Source of the DNA: Candidatus Accumulibacter similis | GTDB lineage: Bacteria; Pseudomonadota; Gammaproteobacteria; Burkholderiales; Rhodocyclaceae | Direction of reading: 5' to 3' | Assembly (NCBI GenBank): GCA_013347225.1 | Contig: CP054595.1 | Coordinates: 1,852,415-1,916,414 of the forward strand | Length of the DNA stretch: 64,000 nucleotides | Shown here: positions 44,542 through 55,646 of the stretch, piece by piece | Layout of the letters: the number at the start of each line of letters is the position of its first letter | Position numbering within the stretch: position 1 is the stretch's first letter | Made by a program: the position numbers and the translations under genes | Notes under the pieces: generated by a model | Databases searched by the model: none | Seen by the model: the letters and a program-made list of their open reading frames with translations, nothing else | Told to the model about the DNA's origin: nothing

Positions 44542-46268
44542 ATGCGCATCCTGCTGCTCTGTCATGCTTTCAACAGCCTCAGCCAGCGCCTTTACTGCGA
44601 GCTGGCCGGGCATGGCCACGCGCTGTCGGTCGAGTACGACATCGCCGATGCGGTGGCCGAGGAGGCGGTGGCGCTCTTCCGCCCGGACCTGATCATCGCG
44701 CCTTACCTGCGGCGGGCGATTCCGGCAACCATCTGGCGCCGGCACTGCTGCCTCGTCGTCCATCCGGGAATCGTTGGCGACCGCGGGCCGTCAGCGCTCG
44801 ACCGGGCGATCCAGGATGGCGAGCGCGAATGGGGTGTGACGGTGCTGCAGGCTACCGGCGAGATGGATGCCGGTCCGGTCTGGGCGTCGGCGGTCTTCCC
44901 GATGCGCCTCGGCCGCAAGTCGAGCATCTATCGCCACGAGGTGAGCGAAGCGGCGACGCAGGCGGTGCTGCGCGCGGTCGAGCGTTTCGTGGCCGGTGAT
45001 TTCGTGCCGGCGCCGCTGGCACAGGGGGCGACGGCTGCCGGCAGCGAACTGCGCCCGCTCCTGCGGCAGCGCGAGCGGGCGATCGACTGGCAGCGCGACG
45101 ACAGCTCGCGCGTTCTCGCTCGTCTGCATGCTGCCGATGGTTTCCCGGGGGTTGCCGACGAGCTTTTCGGCGAGCCGTGCCTGCTCTTCGATGCCTGGCC
45201 GGAAGACCTTCTGCGCGGTGGCCCGCCCGGCGCCGTGATCGCCTGGCGCGAGACGGCGATCCTGCGCGCCACCGTCGATGGCGCGGTGTGGATCGGCCAT
45301 GTCCGCCGCTGCACGCCGGCGGATTCGCTGAAGCTGCCGGCGACCGAAGTGTTTGCCGCGCAACTGGCGGGCGTCGGCGAAGCGCCGCTGGCCGGCTCGC
45401 CCGCCGCCTGCTGGGCGGCGCCGCACCGCACCTGGCAGGACATCCGTTATGAGGAGGCCGATGCCGTCGGCTTCCTGCATTTCGAGTTCTACAACGGGGC
45501 GATGAGCAGCCGCCAGTGCCGGCGCCTGCTGGCTGCCTATCACTGGGTCAGGCAGCGGCCACTGCAGGTCATCGTCCTCATGGGCGGGCGCGATCACTGG
45601 TCGAACGGCATCCACCTGCAGCAGATCGAGGCCGCCGAATCGCCTGCCGACGAGTCATGGGCGAACATCAACGCCATCGATGATCTCGCCGAGGCGATCA
45701 TCCGTACCGACGACAGGCTGACGATCGCCGCCCTGCAGGGCAACTGCGCTGCCGGCGGCTGTTTTCTGGCGCGCGCCGCCGACCTCGTCTGGGCTCGCGC
45801 GGGCGTGATCCTCAACCCGCACTATCGCAACATGGGCAATCTCTACGGCTCGGAGTACTGGACGTACCTGCTGCCGGCACGGGTTGGCGCCGCGGCGGCA
45901 GAAGCGATCATGCAGCAACGGCTGCCGCTGAGCGCCGGCGCCGGTGTCGCGGCCGGCCTGCTCGATGCCTGCCTGGGCGGCGATCCCGACGCCTTTCGCA
46001 TCGACGTCGCCCGCCGCGCGCGCGAACTCTCGCTGGCAGCCGATCTTCCGAGCCGCCTGCGGGCGAAGCGCGCGTGCCGCCAGGCCGACGAGCTGCAGCG
46101 GCCGCTGGCCAGTTACCGTGCCGCCGAACTGGCGGAAATGGAGCGCAACTTCTACGGTTTCGACCCGAGCTACCACATCGCCCGTCACCATTTCGTGCAC
46201 AAGACGCCGCACTCCTGGACGCCGCGCCATCTGGCGGTCCACCGCGAGCTGGGCTGGACGCCTGCGCC

Positions 46269-46272
<4 letters not shown>
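44542..46272 (+). CDS. hoxX: HoxX/HypX, CO-ligand synthesis for aerobic hydrogenase maturation
   Basis: This 576-residue fusion makes the active-site CO from formyl-tetrahydrofolate under oxic conditions. The N-terminal formyltransferase-like part has HPGIVGDRGPSALDRAI and VTVLQATGEMDAGPVWAS. The C-terminal crotonase-like part has VIVLMGGRDHWSNGIHLQQIE (in sense) and LQGNCAAGGCFLARAADLVWA, the oxyanion-hole region. Its presence implies hydrogenase maturation in air. It follows hypE by 13 bases, and its stop overlaps hoxA in ATGA. Confidence 0.95.
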
Positions 46273-47725
<1,453 letters not shown>

Positions 47726-47729
<4 letters not shown>

Positions 47730-48718
47730 AGCTCATCTGGCTGCAGGCGGCAGGCTGCGGGGGCTGCACGCAGTCGCTGCTCGGTGGCGACGGCCGCAGC
47801 GGTGTCCTGGCGCTACTGGCGGACAGCGGCATCGAGCTGTGTTTTCACCCCGGGCTGTCGGAGGCGAGCGGCAACGAGACGCTGGCGCTGCTCGGCGCCG
47901 CTGTCGCTGGCGACCTGCCGTTCGACCTGCTGTGCATCGAAGGCGCGCTCCTGCGTGGTCCGAATGGCAGCGGTCGCTTCCAGACGCTGGCCCGCCGGCC
48001 GCTGATCGAGTGGGTGCAGGCGCTCGCGCCGCGTGCTCGGCATGTGCTGGCGATCGGTACCTGCAGCGCTTACGGCGGCATCATTGCGGCGGGCGAGAAC
48101 CGCAGCGAGGCGTGTGGACTGCAGTTCGACGGCGACCAGCAGGGGGGTCTGCTTGGCGTCGACTTCCGTTCGCGTTCGGGTTTGCCGGTGATCAACGTCG
48201 CAGGCTGTCCGACGCATCCCGGCTGGGTGGTCGACACGCTGCTCGCCCTGGCGCTCGATGCGCTAGCTGCAGCCGACCTCGATGCCTGGCGGCGACCGCG
48301 CTTCTACACCGAGCAACTGGTGCATCACGGCTGTCCGCGCAACGAGTACTACGAGTTCAAGGCCAGCGCCCAGAAGCCCTCGGACCTCGGCTGTCTGATG
48401 GAGAACCTGGGCTGCAAGGGGACACAGGCCAACGCCGACTGCAACCTGCGGCCGTGGCACGGCGTCGGCTCCTGCCTGCGCGGCGGTTTTGCCTGCATTT
48501 CATGCACCGAGCCAGGGTTCGAGGAACCCGGTCATCCGTTCATGGAGACCGCCAAGGTCGCCGGCATCCCGACCGGGTTGCCGGTGGACATGCCGAAAGC
48601 CTGGTTCGTCGCGCTGGCAGCGCTCTCCAAGTCGGCGACGCCGAAACGGGTGCGCGAGAATTCGCGTTCCGATCACCCGCTGATCGCGCCGGCAGTCCGC
48701 AAGCGCGGTGGCAAGTGA
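47726..48718 (+). CDS. hoxB: Regulatory-type [NiFe] hydrogenase small subunit HoxB/HupU
   Basis: This 330-residue iron-sulfur subunit lacks a Tat signal (it begins MKLIWLQAAGCGGC), which marks cytoplasmic sensor hydrogenases. Cluster ligands are seen in CGGC, GTCSAYGG, GCPTHP, HHGCPRNEYYEF, NLGCKG, ADCNL and GGFACISC. Together with HoxC it would sense H2 and signal to HoxA through HoxJ. Its partner genes are missing: six bases after its stop comes the stop of dacB on the other strand. It overlaps hoxA by four bases. Confidence 0.88.
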
Positions 48719-48724
48719 GGGCGG

Positions 48725-50182
48725 TCAGCGCTCCGCCAGCCACTGCAGCAGGGCGTCGATCACCGGTTTGCCAAGCCTTGCTTTCGGGTCGTTGATGAGG
48801 CAGACGACGATCCAGCGCCTGCCGCCCTGATCGAGCAGGTAGCCGGCGACTGCGCGCACGCCCTCGAGGTAGCCGGTCTTGAGATGCGCCCTGCCGACGG
48901 CGGCACTGCCGTTGAGGCGCTTGCGCAGCGTGCCGTCCACTCCGGCAAGCGGCAGCGAGGCGACGAACTCGGGCATGACGGGGCTCTGCCAGGCGACGCG
49001 CAGCAGCTGCGCCAGCGAGTCGGCCGAGATGCGCTCGCTGCGCGACAGCCCCGAACCGTTGTCGAGCACCAGTTCGGGCATCTTCAGGCCCTTCGCCTGC
49101 AGCCAGGAGCCGACCTGCCGGCGCGCACCCTCGGCGGTGGCGGGACGCTCGCCATCGAGGCTGAGGAACAGTTGGCGGGCCATGACGTTGTTGCTGTACT
49201 TGTTGATCTCGCGTACCACCTCGGCGAGTGGCGGTGATTCCTGGATGGCGACGACGCTGGCCGTCGCGGGTGTCCGCCCGGCGCGCACACGCCCGCTGAA
49301 GCTGCCGCCAAGCTCGTTCCAGAGTGCGCGGAAGAGCCCCTCAACCTGTGCATCCGCGGTCCACGGCATGAGATGCAGCGCCTTCTCGCCGCAGCTCGCC
49401 GGAAAGCTGCCGGCAAGTTCGATCGTCTGGCCGCTGACCGTGGGCCTGATCTGCTCGCGCCAGTCGCCGCAGGCTTCGCGGCCGAGGCTGAGGCGATTGC
49501 TGACGCGCAGGCCATCGCTCGGCGTTTCGGCAATCACCCGGACCGCCGCGTGTGACGGGTCTGCCTGCAGCGTCAGCCGGATGCTCGCGAGGTTGACCAG
49601 CAGCGCGTCGGGACCCGCGTTGTAGGGGCGCAGCGGCTGGCCGTCGAAGGCGCCCGGATCGTGTTCGCCGACGGCAAAGGCGCTGCGGTCGAGCACCACG
49701 TCGCCCCTGATCTCGCCGACGCCGCGCAGACGAATCTGCCGCAGCAGCAGCCAGAACTGTTCCAGGCCGAGCCGCGGATCGCCGCTGCCGCGCAGGTAGA
49801 GGTTGCCATCCAGCCGGCCGTCGCGGGCCGCAGCCTCGCCGAGTGCCTCGGTGCGCCAGGTGTGGGCCGGTCCGAGGAGCTCGAGGCCTGCATAGGTCGT
49901 CAGCAGCTTCATCGCCGACGCCGGGTTGAGCGGCTGCCGCGCGTTGTGCGCGAGCAGCGGCGTCCCGCCGTCGACCGCCTGCACGACTATGCCGACCGAG
50001 CGGGCTGGGATTCCCGCCTGCTCGAGTGCGCGGCTGACGGCGGGCGGCAGCTCGGCGGCTCCGACGGTGCTCACCCAGCCCGCCAGCAGGAGCAGGCATG
50101 CGGAGCGAATCAAGGCCCTGCCCGGCCTGCCGACGCGGATGGTGGTCGCCGGTCGACAGCCAACGTCGCCCGGCAGGCTCAT
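48725..50182 (-). CDS. dacB: D-alanyl-D-alanine carboxypeptidase/endopeptidase (PBP4 family)
   Basis: This 485-residue periplasmic serine peptidase trims or cleaves peptidoglycan cross-links. The catalytic motifs are SAMK (PASAMKLLTTYAGL), SNN (KYSNNVMARQL) and KTG (HLKTGYLEGVRAVAGYL). The large insert between the first two motifs is typical of class C PBP4. A signal helix is seen in SACLLLLAGWVSTVGAAE. The true start may be a later codon nearer that signal, because the 25 residues before it are unusual. Convergent with hoxB. Confidence 0.9.
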   Translation of the reverse strand: MSLPGDVGCRPATTIRVGRPGRALIRSACLLLLAGWVSTVGAAELPPAVSRALEQAGIPARSVGIVVQAVDGGTPLLAHNARQPLNPASAMKLLTTYAGLELLGPAHTWRTEALGEAAARDGRLDGNLYLRGSGDPRLGLEQFWLLLRQIRLRGVGEIRGDVVLDRSAFAVGEHDPGAFDGQPLRPYNAGPDALLVNLASIRLTLQADPSHAAVRVIAETPSDGLRVSNRLSLGREACGDWREQIRPTVSGQTIELAGSFPASCGEKALHLMPWTADAQVEGLFRALWNELGGSFSGRVRAGRTPATASVVAIQESPPLAEVVREINKYSNNVMARQLFLSLDGERPATAEGARRQVGSWLQAKGLKMPELVLDNGSGLSRSERISADSLAQLLRVAWQSPVMPEFVASLPLAGVDGTLRKRLNGSAAVGRAHLKTGYLEGVRAVAGYLLDQGGRRWIVVCLINDPKARLGKPVIDALLQWLAER

Positions 50183-50220
50183 CGGTGCCAGTTCAGTGTC
50201 CGGGGCCGCCGGCAACCCGG

Positions 50221-51699
50221 TCAGCCATGCTCCCAAGGTGCCGGGTGGCTGAGGAACTCGGCCAGCAGCGGCTCGAGTTGCGCCAGCATGAGGTCGTTGC
50301 GGCCCGCCAGCCAGGCGCGCACGAGGTCGCTGTGTTGCCCTGGAACGGCCTGCACGACGAGTTGTTCGGCGACGGCAGCGTCGTTCATTCGTCCGAGCAG
50401 GTCGAGCAGGCCGGCGGCTCCCTGGTGATAGCGCTGCAGTCGCTTCGCCGGGAACAGCGGTGCGAAGAACTCGAGCGCGTAGCGCAGGCGTTTCAGCGCG
50501 ACCCGCAGGGCATGCCGGGCCTCCGGGTTCGAATCGCGGGTTTCGGCTGCGAGCGCGGCGACACGTTTTGCGCGCTTGTTCAGCGAGCGAGGCGCAAAGA
50601 CGGTGATGGGCGGTTTCCTGCTTTCCGGCAGGGCCAGCGTCGCGGCGGTGAACTCGAGTAGCAGTCGCGAGTAGGTATCCGCCTTGATCGCCGCCTGCGC
50701 CGCCTTGCGGCAGGACACCAGGTGGTTTCGCGCCTGCGACGACAGTCGCTGGACGTCGCCGTGATCCGGGAAGGCCTTGACGATCGGCGGCAGGATCTCG
50801 GTGATGAAGACGTCCCAGTTGCGCGTGTCGCCGAGTTGGTTGGCCAGTGTTCGCCAACGCGGGTCGAAGTTGCTGACGTAGTCCTCGGGCAGCAGTGGTC
50901 GCCACAAGCGGATCGCCGAGCGCAGGCGACGGATCGAGACGCGCGCCTGGTGGATGAACTCGGGCGCATCGGTTTCACGGACGCCGCGCTCGTTGCCCTG
51001 CAGTTGGGAGAGACAGGAGAAGGCGGTGCTGCGGAAGACGCCGATGCTGGTCATTCCCATGGTCAGCGGCACCGGTCCCGCCTTGGCTGGTGCCAGTTTG
51101 GCGTCGTTTGCCAGGCGATAGCCGCGCTCGGCCTTGCTGGGGCTTTCGGGGTGCAGTGGCAAGTCGGCCTGCAGGGCAAGCGCGGTGGTGAAGAGGTCGG
51201 CGGCGTCTCCCTCCAGCAGTTCGAGTTCGAGTTCACAGATGCTTTCCTTGCGTTCACCGGCATTGATCGTTCCGCGGTCGAGGGCGACCTCGATGCGGCT
51301 GCCCTCGCGTGGCGTCAGCAGCCACAGGCTGCGCGTGAAGTCGGTGGTGAAGACCGGCACGAGTTCGGGCGTGGCCTCTTCGAGGAAGCGCCGCAGCTTG
51401 GGGTTGTCGACGTGGGCAAAGTTGAATGTTCCGGGTTCGCCGGGCACTTCCCACTCGCTGCGTTGTGCCAGGCCGCCGGGCGCGGGCGCGTCGCTCTTGA
51501 CGGTGAGCAGCCATTCCTGGCCCTTCTGCCGGTAGCGGACGGCGAGGCGTTTGCGTTGCAGGCGCCGGTCGGGGGTGTCGTAATAGGTATTGACCAGTTT
51601 CTGTCGCAGCGGCTTGCTCGCGGCCAGCAGCGGATGCGCCGGCAGCCGGCGCACGGCAGTTGCCGGCAGACTAAGCTTGATCTCGGTTTCCAGTGCCAT
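50221..51699 (-). CDS. CYTH-CHAD domain protein (triphosphatase and polyphosphate-associated)
   Basis: This 492-residue protein combines an N-terminal CYTH domain (ETEIKLSLP, the ExExK metal-binding strand, to about residue 205) with a C-terminal CHAD helical domain (about 235-490), where repeated His and Arg/Lys positions bind polyphosphate (VHETDAPEFIHQARVSIRRLRSAI in part; ARHALRVALKRLRYALEFF). The family hydrolyses triphosphates, and CHAD proteins associate with polyphosphate granules, which fits a polyphosphate-accumulating lifestyle. It stands alone between dacB and the Crp/Fnr gene. Confidence 0.88.
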   Translation of the reverse strand: MALETEIKLSLPATAVRRLPAHPLLAASKPLRQKLVNTYYDTPDRRLQRKRLAVRYRQKGQEWLLTVKSDAPAPGGLAQRSEWEVPGEPGTFNFAHVDNPKLRRFLEEATPELVPVFTTDFTRSLWLLTPREGSRIEVALDRGTINAGERKESICELELELLEGDAADLFTTALALQADLPLHPESPSKAERGYRLANDAKLAPAKAGPVPLTMGMTSIGVFRSTAFSCLSQLQGNERGVRETDAPEFIHQARVSIRRLRSAIRLWRPLLPEDYVSNFDPRWRTLANQLGDTRNWDVFITEILPPIVKAFPDHGDVQRLSSQARNHLVSCRKAAQAAIKADTYSRLLLEFTAATLALPESRKPPITVFAPRSLNKRAKRVAALAAETRDSNPEARHALRVALKRLRYALEFFAPLFPAKRLQRYHQGAAGLLDLLGRMNDAAVAEQLVVQAVPGQHSDLVRAWLAGRNDLMLAQLEPLLAEFLSHPAPWEHG

Positions 51700-51740
51700 T
51701 CTGCATTGTCTCCTCTTGGTTGGTATGGGTGCCGCCGGAC

Positions 51741-52448
51741 TCAGTGATCATGGAGGCGCAGCTTCTCGACGTCGGGAATGTGAATCTTCCGCCCCTCCAC
51801 GACGATCAATCCTTTTTCCGAGAGCTCGTGCAGGATGCGTGAGAAGTGTTCCTGCGTCAGGTTGAGACGGGAGGCGATGACGCCCTTGTTCGTCGGCAGC
51901 GTCACGGTGACCGACCGCTCACCGCCGTTCGGGTACTCGCGCAACAGATAGCCAATGATTCGCTGCCGGCCCGAGTGCAACGAATACGACTCGACATCGT
52001 TGATCAGGTGGTGCAGGCGCATCGACAGTCCGGCAATCATCTTGCGGCCCAGTTTCGGGTCCTTGTCCAGTTCGTCGAAGATCGCGTTCTTCGAGATGTG
52101 CAGCAGCAGCGAGTCGGCGAGTGCCTGGGCATAGACCATGAACGGCTTGTCCATGAACATCACCGCTTCGCCGAAGGTCTGCCCCTGGCCGACGATGTCG
52201 ACGACCTTCTCGCCACCTTGCGGCGAGGTGAATGCCAGCTTGATCTGCCCGTAGACGATCAGATGGAACCCGGTGGGCGTGTCTCCCTTGTGGAACAGGA
52301 TGTCGCCCCGGGTGGCAGTGATTTCACGCGAGCCGCGGGCGAGGCGGGCAATTTCGTCGGCTTCCAGTCCGTTGAACAGCGGTACGTGCGCCAGCAGCGC
52401 TTCGATGTTGATGCCGTGTTGGTGTGGATGCACGTGTTGTCTGATCAA
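51741..52448 (-). CDS. Crp/Fnr-family regulator, Dnr-like
   Basis: This 235-residue regulator has a cyclic-nucleotide-type beta barrel (ILFHKGDTPTGFHLIVYGQIKLAF; GQTFGEAVMF) and a C-terminal winged helix (NKGVIASRLNLTQEHFSRILHELSEKGLI). The N-terminal Cys cluster of FNR is absent, so it is more like Dnr/NnrR-type nitric oxide or redox regulators. The recognition helix has E-xx-SR, as in proteins binding TTGAT-N4-ATCAA boxes; such boxes occur at 37.25 kb and probably 29.9 kb. The start codon is uncertain: TTG 52448 or GTG 52433. Confidence 0.85.
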   Translation of the reverse strand: MIRQHVHPHQHGINIEALLAHVPLFNGLEADEIARLARGSREITATRGDILFHKGDTPTGFHLIVYGQIKLAFTSPQGGEKVVDIVGQGQTFGEAVMFMDKPFMVYAQALADSLLLHISKNAIFDELDKDPKLGRKMIAGLSMRLHHLINDVESYSLHSGRQRIIGYLLREYPNGGERSVTVTLPTNKGVIASRLNLTQEHFSRILHELSEKGLIVVEGRKIHIPDVEKLRLHDH

Positions 52449-52594
52449 TTCGGTCAGCGATGGATTGGACGGTCGCTAATCTTCGCATGTGTCATCTCCC
52501 GGGGCAAGCTGTCGCTGGCTGATCGGCGTTGACGATCTGCCGCCGTGGCTGCAGTCGCTGCCGGGGTGTGGATCACCAACTCGCGACGACGCTT

Positions 52595-53143
52595 TCAAGG
52601 GAAGAGGTCGGCCGCCGCCAGCGGCGGTGCGGCTGCGTCCTTGCGGGCGAGGATCGGCGGACAGTCGAGTGGCCAGTCGATGCCGATCTCCGGATCGTTC
52701 CAGAGCAGGTTCCGCTCGTGCTCCGGCGAGTAGTAGTCGGTTGTCTTGTAGAGGAAGTCGGCGCTTTCCGACAGCACCAGGAAGCCATGGGCGAAGCCGG
52801 GCGGAATCCACAGTTGCCTCTTGTTGTCCGCACTGAGCCCATGGCCAACCCAGCGGCCAAAGCTTGGCGAGTGCCGGCGCAGGTCAACCGCGACGTCGAA
52901 GACGCTGCCCTGCACGACCAGCACCAGCTTGCCCTGGGCCTTTGGCGGCAGCTGGTAATGCAGTCCGCGCAGAACGTGTTGCGCCGACCGGGAGTGGTTG
53001 TCCTGCACGAACGCGAGGTTGAGGCCCGTGGCACGGGCGAACGAACGTGCATTGAAGCTCTCGAAGAAGTATCCGCGCTCGTCTCCGAACACCTTGGGTT
53101 CGATGAGCAGCACGTCCGGGATGGCGGTGGCGGTGACGATCAT
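52595..53143 (-). CDS. rfbC: dTDP-4-dehydrorhamnose 3,5-epimerase
   Basis: This 182-residue cupin enzyme carries out the third step of dTDP-L-rhamnose synthesis. Marks are DVLLIEPKVFGDERGYFFESFN, FVQDNHSRSAQHVLRGLHYQ (in sense) and IPPGFAHGFLVLSESADFLYKTTDYY. The catalytic His and Asp positions of the family are present. It follows rfbD with 33 bases between and ends the glycan run on this side. Confidence 0.95.
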   Translation of the reverse strand: MIVTATAIPDVLLIEPKVFGDERGYFFESFNARSFARATGLNLAFVQDNHSRSAQHVLRGLHYQLPPKAQGKLVLVVQGSVFDVAVDLRRHSPSFGRWVGHGLSADNKRQLWIPPGFAHGFLVLSESADFLYKTTDYYSPEHERNLLWNDPEIGIDWPLDCPPILARKDAAAPPLAAADLFP

Positions 53144-53176
53144 CGGTGGTCCTGTTGCTGTCTTCTGGTTGGTGGT

Positions 53177-54073
53177 TCAGGCGCTGAGGATCTGCTGCAG
53201 GACGTGCTGCATGCAGGTCTGCCAGTGCGGCAGCTCGAAGCCAAAGGCATGGCGCAGCTTGCCCGTGTCGAGGCGGGAATTGCGCGGGCGGCGGGCAGCG
53301 GTCGGATATTCCGCAGTCGTGATCGCTCTGATCGCGGCCGGGTCCGCCCGGAGCTTTCTGCCTGAGCGGATGGCCTCGCCAACGACGAAGCGGGCGTAGT
53401 CGCACCAGTTGGTCGCGCCGTCGGCAACACAATGGTAGATGCCGTAGGGGAAGGCTTCCGGATCGTGCCCCCGCTGCTGCTGGCGAACGAGATGAGCGGT
53501 GATGTCGGCCAGCAGCGCGGCCGAAGTCGGCGTTCCCCACTGGTCGGCGACGACATTGAGGCTGTCGCGCTCGCTCGCCAGCCGGAGCATGGTCTTGGCG
53601 AAGCTGGCGCCGTGTGCGCCGGCAACCCACGCGGTACGCAGGATCAGGTGGTGCCGGGTGGCGTCCTGCAGGGCGAGTTCGCCTTCGCGCTTGCTTTGGC
53701 CGTAGGCGCTGCATGGCCGGGTCGCGTCCGTTTCGTCGTAGAGTCCGCCCTTCATGCCGTCGAAGACATAGTCGGTCGAGTAGTGGACGACGAATGCACC
53801 GAGTCGCGAAGCTTCCTCGCCGAGGATTCGCGGCGCCGTTGCGTTGACCGCGAAAGCCGGTTCGCGATCGGTCTCCGCCCTGTCGACGGCGGTGTAGGCG
53901 GCCGGGTTGACGATGACCGCCGGGCGAACGGTGCGGACCAGTCGGCGGATGGCGTCCGGCTCGGCCAGCTCGCATTCCCCGTGGCCGACCGCGACGACCT
54001 CGCCCAGCGGCGCGAGGGCGCGCTGCAGTTCGAAGCCAACCTGCCCGTTCTTGCCCGTGAGCAGGATTCTCAA
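53177..54073 (-). CDS. rfbD: dTDP-4-dehydrorhamnose reductase
   Basis: This 298-residue Rossmann enzyme carries out the last step to dTDP-L-rhamnose. The NAD(P) loop is LLTGKNGQVGFEL. The YxxxK pair appears in SAYGQSKREGE, with STDYVFDG before it. The start was taken as TTG 54073 because GGAGG lies seven bases before it and family length results; an in-frame TTG at 54091 would add six residues. rfbA and rfbB are not in the window. Confidence 0.93.
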   Translation of the reverse strand: MRILLTGKNGQVGFELQRALAPLGEVVAVGHGECELAEPDAIRRLVRTVRPAVIVNPAAYTAVDRAETDREPAFAVNATAPRILGEEASRLGAFVVHYSTDYVFDGMKGGLYDETDATRPCSAYGQSKREGELALQDATRHHLILRTAWVAGAHGASFAKTMLRLASERDSLNVVADQWGTPTSAALLADITAHLVRQQQRGHDPEAFPYGIYHCVADGATNWCDYARFVVGEAIRSGRKLRADPAAIRAITTAEYPTAARRPRNSRLDTGKLRHAFGFELPHWQTCMQHVLQQILSA

Positions 54074-54360
54074 GCCGGGCCTCCGCAACAAGGTCCAAGT
54101 GCCTGGCGGCGGCTGATGCCGTCGGCTTGAAGCGTCCGGACAACCCGGCCGCCCAGCTGTTCATGATCGGGATTCGGAGCCTCTGCACCCGCCACGGCCT
54201 GTACAAGACCGGCCAGCGGGCCACTCGCCCGGGCCATCGCGCCGGATCGGTACAGTCGCTCCTGGATGCTGACTCCTGTCTTGCGAAGAGGCGCGCGGTT
54301 TCGCCGTACACTCGGTTTCATACGTTCGGGCTGTCCGGTGGCCGGCCGCCGGGAGACGAC

Positions 54361-54385
54361 AAAAAAGCCACCGCGACGGTGGCTT
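54361..54385 (-). terminator. Rho-independent terminator after tRNA-Arg
   Basis: On the minus strand a nine-pair stem (AAGCCACCG with CGGTGGCTT, three-base loop) is followed by a run of T. It lies 16 bases beyond the tRNA 3' end. Confidence 0.9.
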
Positions 54386-54401
54386 GAGTGCTTGCTGCTG
54401 T

Positions 54402-54478
54402 TGGCACGCCCGGAGCGATTCGAACGCCCGACCCCTTGGTTCGTAGCCAAGTACTCTATCCAGCTGAGCTACGGGCGC
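54402..54478 (-). tRNA. tRNA-Arg (anticodon ACG)
   Basis: On the minus strand this is a 77-base cloverleaf with encoded CCA: acceptor GCGCCCG pairs with CGGGCGT (one G-U), D arm AGCTCAGCTGGATAGAGT, anticodon stem CTTGG/CCAAG with loop CTACGAA, and T loop TTCGAAT. Anticodon ACG is read as ICG. It is followed by a T-rich hairpin terminator. Confidence 0.95.
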
Positions 54479-54626
54479 CTTGCCGTGTTTGAGCGGCGGA
54501 TTATACCGGCCGGCTTCCCCGTGCTCAAGCACTTTTTGCACCCGGCTGCCGGAAACCAGACGGCGCGCGTCTCGCGACACGCCGGAACGCGCCGCCGCCT
54601 TGCGGGGCCGCGGGCCGGTGCCTGCA

Positions 54627-55406
54627 TCACTGTGTCACGGCGCCGCGATGCGCAGCACCGGCGGTTGCCTGCCCGGGTTCGGATTCTTCGAAGAGCATGA
54701 GTGATTCGCCATCGTCAATCGGGTCCGTCAGCTTGCCCTCCTTCACCCGGGAGACGATCTCCGACGGGTTGCCGCCGAGCAGGCGATACTGCTCGCGCAG
54801 AGTCTTTGCGTCCGGATTGTGTTCCAGGCCACTCCTGACCAGCTGCTTCGCCTCGGCCTTCTGTCCCGAGCGCATCAGGAAGTCGGCCCAGTGCGAATAG
54901 CCCGGCCAGTAGTCGGGCTTCAGCGCCCTGGCTTCGGCGAAAGCCTTGTTCGCCTCCTGCGGGCGAGCGCGACGCAGCTCGATCTCGCCCATCCCGACGT
55001 AGATCTCGGGGAGCAGGATGAAGTCGCGCGGTGCCCGTTGGGCGACATACCAGTAGTCGGCCACGACGCTGCCGAGAAGGTGGGCCCGTTCCTGCTCAGT
55101 GGCGGTGCTGCGCATTGCGCGCAGCAGGTTCAATTTCCCCCAGCAGTAATGGTGCATGTGCCAGAATGTGGGACCCATGATCGCGACCCAGGGTTTGGCT
55201 TCTGGGGAAGGGTTGTCCGTTGTTCCGCTGCGGCCGAAGGCGTGTGTAAAGGGGCAGTAGCGTGGCACCGCGGCCATCTCGGCAGCCGTCACGTTCTTCA
55301 CCTGCGCACTGGCGACCCCGGTCAGGCCCCACAGGGCGATGACGCAGGCAAGGCGTACGACTGGATGGTCAGGGAGGTGGCGGGACCGGTTGGCATCACT
55401 GAACAT
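54627..55406 (-). CDS. Secreted TPR-like protein of unknown function
   Basis: This 259-residue protein has a signal peptide (VVRLACVIALWGLTGVASAQ). Its mature helical-repeat domain includes VPRYCPFTHAFG, GPTFWHMHHYCWGKLNLLRA, EIYVGMGEIELRRARPQEANKAFAEAR (TPR-like pair) and KPDYWPGYSHWADFLMRSG. It resembles TPR proteins found next to exopolysaccharide or PEP-CTERM loci. ATG 55406 starts just before the signal. The precise role is unknown; the neighbourhood suggests envelope glycan work. Confidence 0.7.
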   Translation of the reverse strand: MFSDANRSRHLPDHPVVRLACVIALWGLTGVASAQVKNVTAAEMAAVPRYCPFTHAFGRSGTTDNPSPEAKPWVAIMGPTFWHMHHYCWGKLNLLRAMRSTATEQERAHLLGSVVADYWYVAQRAPRDFILLPEIYVGMGEIELRRARPQEANKAFAEARALKPDYWPGYSHWADFLMRSGQKAEAKQLVRSGLEHNPDAKTLREQYRLLGGNPSEIVSRVKEGKLTDPIDDGESLMLFEESEPGQATAGAAHRGAVTQ

Positions 55407-55646
55407 GCTCGGCTTTCCTGTTCTCAGGTGCGGTGGTGGGAGGTCGGGGGAAGCGCCGGTGGCTCGTTGCGCAGCGCGTCCCGTTCGGGTTTGTGCCGTC
55501 CTGGCCGCGCGGGGGCAGCGCATCCATCCGGCGACAGTCTTGCAGCGCCGTCGGCAGGATCGGGCGCACTTCGCATTCTAGCGGCACTCCGCGGAACATG
55601 GCAGCATGCGCGCCGCAGCCGGACTGCGCTGCCGGCGAGGTCGCCG

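Noticed and set aside
51741..52448. Crp/Fnr gene as an oxygen-sensing FNR with an iron-sulfur cluster
   Set aside because: The N-terminal Cys residues needed for the 4Fe-4S cluster are missing, so direct O2 sensing by a cluster is unlikely.
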